Source: Planococcus lenghuensis | Lineage (GTDB): Bacteria > Bacillota > Bacilli > Bacillales_A > Planococcaceae | Assembly (NCBI RefSeq): GCF_001999905.1 | Contig: NZ_CP019640.1 | Location: 2,336,001-2,400,000, forward strand | DNA length: 64,000 bases | Direction: 5' to 3' | Shown here: one piece after another, positions 58,810 through 64,000 of the stretch | Layout of the letters: each line of letters begins with the position of its first letter | Position numbering within the stretch: the first letter of the stretch is position 1 | The notes under the pieces: generated by a model | Database searches by the model: none | The model's input: only the letters and a program-made list of their open reading frames with translations | What the model was told of the DNA's origin: nothing | Made by a program: the position numbers and the translations under genes

Positions 58810-59601
58810 TTACCGATTGTCTGCCGACTCTGCTGTCGCTTCCATTTCTGCAGCAGACTGACCGGGGAGTTCATAAGGCTGAAAGAAAATTCCTACCTCT
58901 GTATCGATTACTCCTTTTTGCCCGGCTGGCAGCTGGGCAGCAATATCCGGGTAATGATTCAGCTTTTCAGCAAGTGAACTCATCAATGCATGGACTTCAT
59001 TGCCATCATTCATATACAATACCACAGCAGCAGGACGTTCTTCGGGCTGAGGACGAAATACTTCAGACACAAGCTGATAGACGTCCGAATCGAGTTCGGC
59101 AAGTTGGGCAGCAATTCTCTCTTTCGTGTCACTTTCCTCGAACCCTGACAGAAGCGGACCGGTAATTGGCAACCCTTGCACTTCGGTCGCATAACCGTTT
59201 GCAAGCATCACCCGATACCCATCCTTTTCTTCAAGGAACCCTACCTGATTGTATTCCTCCACTGTCACTTCCACAGCAGTCAGCCAATTCCGATCCACTT
59301 CAGCTTTTCTTACCCATTCCAGCTGTTCGATCTCATTTTTAATGTCAGACGGACTGAACGACCACATGGACTCACCAATTGTCAGTCCGGTGGCTTTCAG
59401 GTACACTTCTTTCCCGAACAGCTCATTCCCCGCAACTTCTATTTGCCGGATTTTACTGTACGGGGATTGATTGTAAACGAGAAGTACCAGCAGGATCAGT
59501 AAAATGATCAGTAAAACGAGGAACTTTCGGTTCGTCCTCTTTTTTCGGCGATCCCGCAGTTTCGGTATGCGTTCTTCAATATCAATTACTTTATCAGCCA
59601 T
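58810..59601 (-). CDS. divIB: Cell division protein DivIB/FtsQ
   Basis: Bitopic membrane protein that, with DivIC and FtsL, controls septal wall synthesis. The 263-residue protein has a basic cytoplasmic N-terminus, one membrane segment (about 28-46), a POTRA domain (SKIRQIEVAGNELFGKEVYLKATGL, first part shown to residue 20 of it), a beta domain and an acidic C-terminal tail. It follows murD by 12 bases. In B. subtilis murG and murB separate murD and divIB; here they do not. Confidence 0.93.
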   Translation of the reverse strand: MADKVIDIEERIPKLRDRRKKRTNRKFLVLLIILLILLVLLVYNQSPYSKIRQIEVAGNELFGKEVYLKATGLTIGESMWSFSPSDIKNEIEQLEWVRKAEVDRNWLTAVEVTVEEYNQVGFLEEKDGYRVMLANGYATEVQGLPITGPLLSGFEESDTKERIAAQLAELDSDVYQLVSEVFRPQPEERPAAVVLYMNDGNEVHALMSSLAEKLNHYPDIAAQLPAGQKGVIDTEVGIFFQPYELPGQSAAEMEATAESADNR

Positions 59602-59613
59602 ACCGGCAGCTCC

Positions 59614-60984
59614 TTATCGTTTAGTATACAACGCAGTGGCGCGGTGCACGGCATTAATGAAGGCGTTTCCGCGAATCTCGAAATTCTTGTACTGATCCCA
59701 GCTGGCACATGCAGGGGACAGGAGAACCGTATCCCCCTCCTCTGCCAGGCCGACTGCCGCATCCACTGCTGCATCGACATCCAAAACAGAGAGAACATCC
59801 GAAACGCCGCATTCTCTGGCAAAGTTTCCAAACCGTTCAGCAGTTTCTCCGAAAGCCACCAGTGCCTTTACTCGCGTCATGTAGGGACGAAGTTCTTCAA
59901 ATGAATGCCCTCTGTCAAGTCCGCCAGCCAGCAAAATGATCCCTGAGGGAAAAGCCTCAAGGGCATTTTTGGTTGCGAGGGCATTGGTCGCCTTGGAATC
60001 ATTGTAGAATTTCCGTCCATTCCACTCCAGGATAAATTGTGTCCGGTGCTCCACTCCTGCAAATGTCTTTAGAACCTGTATTACAGATTCCTTGGAACAT
60101 CCCCACAACAATGCTGCAGCAGCTGCAGCGGCTGCGTTTTCCAGGTTATGTCTTCCGGCCAGCATGATCTCTTCCAGCGCCAGGAGCGGAATTCCCTGCC
60201 AATACAAAAAACGGTCATCGGCACTGGCACCAGTGTCAGAACGGCCGTTCAGCGTGAAAGGAACCTTCGTGCTGGCCATTCTTTCTGCAAATGCAGCGAC
60301 TTCCGCCTGATCTGCGTTATAGACGAGCAGATCATTCTGCGTCTGATTTTCAGCAATTTTAAACTTGGACGTGCTGTAATCTTCATAAGAGCCATGATAG
60401 TCCAGATGCGCTTCATACAGGTTCATCAAAATTGCAATCCGGGGACGGAATGCTTCTGTCCCTTTCAATTGAAAAGAAGAAAGCTCGGTTACGATGACAT
60501 TTTCCTTTTCCGCTTGTTCTGCGACGCCAGCCGCGACCGTGCCGATATTGCCTGCAATCAGCGGACGCTTGCTGTCCAATTCCAGCATCTGGTAGAGCAA
60601 TGTAGTCGTTGTTGTCTTGCCGTTTGAACCTGTGATGCCGATAAATGGCGCCTTGCTGATCCGGTAAGCCAATTCCACTTCCGTCCAGACCGGCAGTCCC
60701 CGCTTCATTGCCTCTTGGACAAGCGGATTATCATACGGGATGCCGGGATTTTTCAGCACCAGCTCAAACCCTTCATCAAGCAACCCTTCCGGATGGCGAC
60801 CGCAGATTACCGTCACGCCCATGCTGAGCAATTCTGCTGCATCCGGATTTTCTTCAAAGGGTTTCGCGTCATTGACAGTTACAAACGCCCCGAGCCGGTG
60901 AAGCACGGCGGCAGCTGTAAATCCGCTCTTCGCCAAACCAAGGATAAGTACTTTTTTCTGATAGAAAGCTGATTGTGTTTCCAC
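59614..60984 (-). CDS. murD: UDP-N-acetylmuramoylalanine-D-glutamate ligase
   Basis: Adds D-glutamate to UDP-MurNAc-L-Ala in the cytoplasm. The 456-residue Mur ligase has an N-terminal UDP-binding domain (LGLAKSGFTAA), ATP loop GITGSNGKTTTT (116-127), the EAHLDYHGS motif and a C-terminal domain with ILLAGGLDRG. Its start is directly adjacent to the mraY stop. Confidence 0.98.
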   Translation of the reverse strand: METQSAFYQKKVLILGLAKSGFTAAAVLHRLGAFVTVNDAKPFEENPDAAELLSMGVTVICGRHPEGLLDEGFELVLKNPGIPYDNPLVQEAMKRGLPVWTEVELAYRISKAPFIGITGSNGKTTTTTLLYQMLELDSKRPLIAGNIGTVAAGVAEQAEKENVIVTELSSFQLKGTEAFRPRIAILMNLYEAHLDYHGSYEDYSTSKFKIAENQTQNDLLVYNADQAEVAAFAERMASTKVPFTLNGRSDTGASADDRFLYWQGIPLLALEEIMLAGRHNLENAAAAAAAALLWGCSKESVIQVLKTFAGVEHRTQFILEWNGRKFYNDSKATNALATKNALEAFPSGIILLAGGLDRGHSFEELRPYMTRVKALVAFGETAERFGNFARECGVSDVLSVLDVDAAVDAAVGLAEEGDTVLLSPACASWDQYKNFEIRGNAFINAVHRATALYTKR

Positions 60985-61950
60985 TTAAATAACCTCCAGC
61001 CATAATGCGAGAACCGCTGCGAGCAGGCCGGCACTCCAGAAAATAGAGACCACTTTCCATTCAGACCAGCCAATCAGTTCAAAATGGTGATGTATCGGAC
61101 TCATTTTAAAAATCCGTTTCTTCCGCAATTTAAAACTTGCCACTTGCAGGATTACAGAAAGCGTTTCAATCACAAAAACAATACCGATCAGCAAAAGCAG
61201 CAGTTCCAGTTCCAGCAAAATCGAAATCATGGCAAGTGCTCCTCCAAGGGCAAGTGAGCCTGTATCTCCCATGAACAGCTTTGCAGGGAATTTATTATGG
61301 ACCAGAAAACCCAGCATCCCGCCGACAGCTGCAAATGCAAAAATAGCGATGCCTTCTTCCTGCCGAAGCAGCGCAAAAAAACCGAAGGCTGCAAAAGCTG
61401 CCGATGATGTCCCTGCCACAAGACCATCCAATCCGTCTGTGAGGTTGACGGCATTCGAAAAACCAACCATCCAAAAGACGATAAATAACGCATAAGCCCA
61501 TGACAGCTCAACTTCAAATGCTGTAAACGGGATACTGACCGCCGTATCAAACACATCGCGGAGGACGAAGAACGTAACCAGGGCTACTGCAATCTGCGCC
61601 AGCAGTTTCTGTAGCGAAGTTAAGCCGAGATTGCGTTTTTTCGCAACTTTTATATAGTCATCGAGAAATCCGATCAATCCGAATCCGGTTAACGCAATTA
61701 CCAAGGCGATCACTTTTTCCGTCAGCTCTCCATAAAAATAGGATAGCGCAACCGCTGTTATGATGATCACCGGCAGGAAAACGACTCCGCCCATCGTCGG
61801 TGTTCCAGTCTTCTTCTGATGCGATTCCGGGCCTGCTTCGCGAATGCTTTGGCCAAATTTCAAGCGACGCAGCAGCGGAATCAATGCAGGCACCAACAGT
61901 ACCGCGCCTGTAAAACTTATTATTGCTGCAAGTAAACTCATACCTTCCAT
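60985..61950 (-). CDS. mraY: Phospho-N-acetylmuramoyl-pentapeptide transferase
   Basis: Transfers phospho-MurNAc-pentapeptide to undecaprenyl phosphate, making lipid I at the membrane. The 321-residue protein has about ten membrane segments, FLDDYIKV with the catalytic Asp pair, NAVNLTDGLDGL, and SPIHHHFEL near the C-terminus. The start at 61950 is uncertain; an in-frame ATG at 61941 is possible, and AAAGGAG lies 13 bases before the first. Confidence 0.97.
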   Translation of the reverse strand: MEGMSLLAAIISFTGAVLLVPALIPLLRRLKFGQSIREAGPESHQKKTGTPTMGGVVFLPVIIITAVALSYFYGELTEKVIALVIALTGFGLIGFLDDYIKVAKKRNLGLTSLQKLLAQIAVALVTFFVLRDVFDTAVSIPFTAFEVELSWAYALFIVFWMVGFSNAVNLTDGLDGLVAGTSSAAFAAFGFFALLRQEEGIAIFAFAAVGGMLGFLVHNKFPAKLFMGDTGSLALGGALAMISILLELELLLLLIGIVFVIETLSVILQVASFKLRKKRIFKMSPIHHHFELIGWSEWKVVSIFWSAGLLAAVLALWLEVI

Positions 61951-61976
61951 AAATCCATCCGATCTCCTTTAACAAC

Positions 61977-62029
61977 AATTGCGGGCGCCGAAAGCCTGTG
62001 ACGATTCCCAGTGCCCAGCCCCCGCAATT
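61977..62029. repeat. Long inverted repeat between the penicillin-binding protein gene and mraY
   Basis: AATTGCGGGCGC (61977-61988) and GCCCCCGCAATT (62018-62029) pair over 11 of 12 positions, with about 29 bases between. There is no T run. On the minus-strand RNA it would form a stem between the stop of the penicillin-binding protein gene and mraY; an RNA processing or attenuation role is possible but not shown. Confidence 0.5.
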
Positions 62030-62039
62030 CGCTTTTAAT

Positions 62040-64000
62040 TCACTCAGCAGCAGATTCAGCCGCTGTATCTTCTCCAGCAGGTATCGATGGTTCCGTCCCG
62101 TCCCCCTCGGCAGCCTGCTGTTTATATACCGCTTCCGGCTGTGTCAGTTTAATCTTGATTTTGGTATTCCCCATAACAGGCGTGCCGGCTGGAACACTTT
62201 GTTCAGCGGCAAAGCCATCTCCTTCCAATGTCATTGCCAAACCGCTTAATTGCTGGTATTGAAGCAGTTGCCGCTTCGACCAGCCGGTAAAGTCCGGAAT
62301 GGCAATTTCGCCAGTGGTTTTCAGGAACACGAGTTCTCCTGCAAAAATCGATGTGCCGGATGCCGGCAGCTGCTCAGTTACAGTTCCCGGCTGGCCGATC
62401 ATCACCGGCTCGACTCGCTGTTTTTGAAGTGCATCAGCAATATCTGCCGCCGGTTTCCCGCTGTAATCATCCAGTGTGACCGGTGTCGCTTCATTAATCT
62501 GTTCAGGTTCTACATTCAAATACTTCAGGCTGTTATCTGTCACAGATTTAAAGATTTCAGAAACCGGCTGTGACCCGTATTCCGTCACTTCCAGATCCGG
62601 CTGCTGAACGGCAACATAAACAAGCAGCTGCGGATTATCAGCGGGCGCGAATCCAAGGAAGGAAAACAGATAATTTTCGTGCCCGTACTGGTAGCCGCCT
62701 TCCGGATCCGGCACTTGCGCAGTCCCTGTTTTCCCCGCTACCCGATAATCCTCAAGGGCAAACCGCTGCGCCGTCCCTTTTTCAGAAGTGACGGTCGATT
62801 CCAGAATCCCCATCACTTTTTCGGCAGTCAATGCTGTCACGGGTTGATTTCCGCGTTCCGGTCCATGTTCCAGGCTCACTTCTCCAGTGTCAGGATTTGC
62901 AATCCGATCAATTACATAAGGTTTCATCATAACACCGCCATTGGCAAATGCAGAAGCTCCTTGTATAAGCTGGACCGGTGTCACAGTTGATCCTTGACCG
63001 AACGTAAGCGCGAGGCGGTCCATCGGATAATCATTCAGGATTACACCGTCCGCTTCCTTGGGCAAATCGATTCCGGTTTTTTCCCCGAATCCGAAAGCAT
63101 CGATATATTCCATGAAGGTTTCAGGGCCGATTTTCTCCAATAAATAAGCCATTGATACGTTGGATGATCGCTGAAAACCTTCCAGGAATGTAATCTGCCC
63201 CCATCCAACCCGGTTATGATCCCGAATGGTATTGCTCAAAAGCGAATAAGATCCTGATTGATAATAGGCATTCGGATCCCATTTGTCTTCTTCGATTGCT
63301 GCCGCAAGCGTGAACATCTTCATCGGGGAACCTGGCTCGATCGTCAGCTGGATGATTTCATTCATCCAGTTTTCGGATAATCCTTCGAGCGTATTTGGAT
63401 TAAAGCTGGGCCGCTGGGACATCGCCAGCACTTCCCCGGTTTTTGGATCTGCAACCACTGCCATCATCCGTTTTGGAGAATACTCTTCTTCTACACGGGT
63501 CATGGCGTCTTCAAGGAAGTTCTGGATGGTTTTGTCGATTGTCAGCCGAATATCCGATCCATCAATAGGCGGAGTAACTTCTGCATCATTCCCAGGAAGC
63601 AAATATCCCCATGTATCGGTTTTAAATTCCATCTTGCCGTCCTGCCCGGTCAGCACTTCGTCATAGATTGCTTCAAGTCCCATTTTACCGCGTACAACGG
63701 CTTCTCCATTTTCCGTCTCTTCCTTTTGAGCAAAGCCGATCAGGTGAGAGGCGAATACGCCGTTCGGGTAAAGCCGCTTCAAGTCTCTGACGAAAATAAT
63801 GCCCGGCAGGTTCTCTTCATCGATTGCGAGCATTTCAGTATGACTCAAGTCTCTGCCTGCCGCCCCGAATTCAACCTGGTACCGTTCGGACTCGATTCCT
63901 TCTTCAATCCGCTTCAGAATCTTGTCCTCGGACGAACCGAGATGATCAGCCAGGACTGCAGCTGTCTCTTCAGGATTTATCACATGCTGTGGGTTTTCCG
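62040..64000 (-). CDS. PASTA-containing division transpeptidase (penicillin-binding protein 1/2B class), 5' end beyond the window
   Basis: Class B penicillin-binding protein that cross-links septal peptidoglycan. The visible ~650 residues include the dimerisation domain, the transpeptidase domain with SPMK (SxxK), SSN (SxN) and KTG in VAGKTGTAQ, and two C-terminal PASTA domains (about the last 150 residues) ending in an acidic tail. The frame is open to base 64000, so the start is off the right edge. Its place before mraY corresponds to pbpB (Bacillus) or pbp1 (Staphylococcus). Confidence 0.95.
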   Translation of the reverse strand, partial: ENPQHVINPEETAAVLADHLGSSEDKILKRIEEGIESERYQVEFGAAGRDLSHTEMLAIDEENLPGIIFVRDLKRLYPNGVFASHLIGFAQKEETENGEAVVRGKMGLEAIYDEVLTGQDGKMEFKTDTWGYLLPGNDAEVTPPIDGSDIRLTIDKTIQNFLEDAMTRVEEEYSPKRMMAVVADPKTGEVLAMSQRPSFNPNTLEGLSENWMNEIIQLTIEPGSPMKMFTLAAAIEEDKWDPNAYYQSGSYSLLSNTIRDHNRVGWGQITFLEGFQRSSNVSMAYLLEKIGPETFMEYIDAFGFGEKTGIDLPKEADGVILNDYPMDRLALTFGQGSTVTPVQLIQGASAFANGGVMMKPYVIDRIANPDTGEVSLEHGPERGNQPVTALTAEKVMGILESTVTSEKGTAQRFALEDYRVAGKTGTAQVPDPEGGYQYGHENYLFSFLGFAPADNPQLLVYVAVQQPDLEVTEYGSQPVSEIFKSVTDNSLKYLNVEPEQINEATPVTLDDYSGKPAADIADALQKQRVEPVMIGQPGTVTEQLPASGTSIFAGELVFLKTTGEIAIPDFTGWSKRQLLQYQQLSGLAMTLEGDGFAAEQSVPAGTPVMGNTKIKIKLTQPEAVYKQQAAEGDGTEPSIPAGEDTAAESAAE

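Overview
The window is a stretch of core chromosome from a Gram-positive bacterium of the order Bacillales. The base composition is balanced and the gene order follows the conserved Bacillus/Staphylococcus backbone read backwards, from penicillin-binding protein/mraY on the right to trmD on the left. Family-level placement (Planococcaceae-like, non-spore-forming) is inference. At this locus the block lacks the sporulation genes that B. subtilis carries in the same neighbourhood (spoIIGA-sigE-sigG after ftsZ, spoVD and spoVE in the wall cluster). It has a Staphylococcus-like short division/wall cluster, but keeps the Bacillus-type pyrD-pyrK pair. Almost everything is on the minus strand; rpmB and the group rqcH-topB-M50-like-mgtC are on the plus strand.

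Layout: 1-4282 translation and protein targeting (trmD, rimM, khpA, rpsP, ffh, ylxM, ftsY). 4303-8603 smc and rnc. 8730-12334 the FapR-controlled lipid operon (fapR-plsX-fabD-fabG-acpP), with a well-formed promoter and FapR operator. 12338-15945 recG and serine dehydratase (sdaAA, sdaAB). 15946-16308 a 363-base gap. 16309-18341 fakA-asp23. 18560-18748 rpmB. 18781-31327 a long minus-strand run: thiN, rpe, rsgA, prkC, prpC, rsmB, fmt, def, priA, coaBC, rpoZ, gmk, remA. 31445-36667 the plus-strand group. 36716-48272 the pyrimidine regulon (pyrR-P-B-C, carA-carB, pyrK-D-F-E) with two PyrR attenuators. 48269-52884 rluD-type pseudouridine synthase, lspA, and ileS with a T-box leader. 52881-55927 divIVA, ylmH, ylmG, sepF, ylmE. 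56056-64000 ftsZ, ftsA, divIB, murD, mraY and a PASTA penicillin-binding protein cut by the right edge.

The genes form coherent modules: UMP synthesis with its RNA-binding repressor; phospholipid precursor synthesis with its malonyl-CoA-sensing repressor; ribosome maturation and translation quality control; and division/cell-wall synthesis. I saw no tRNA, rRNA, CRISPR array, insertion sequence, prophage or plasmid feature, and no gene set that amounts to a new defence or biosynthetic system. The points most worth a second look are: a small M50-like membrane metalloprotease gene next to an MgtC/SapB gene; an apparent non-standard start codon for the YggT-family gene; a perfect palindrome in front of rpmB; a T-box-like motif with no gene behind it upstream of sdaAB; and very tight packing of signals, with stop codons inside -35 boxes and terminator stems.
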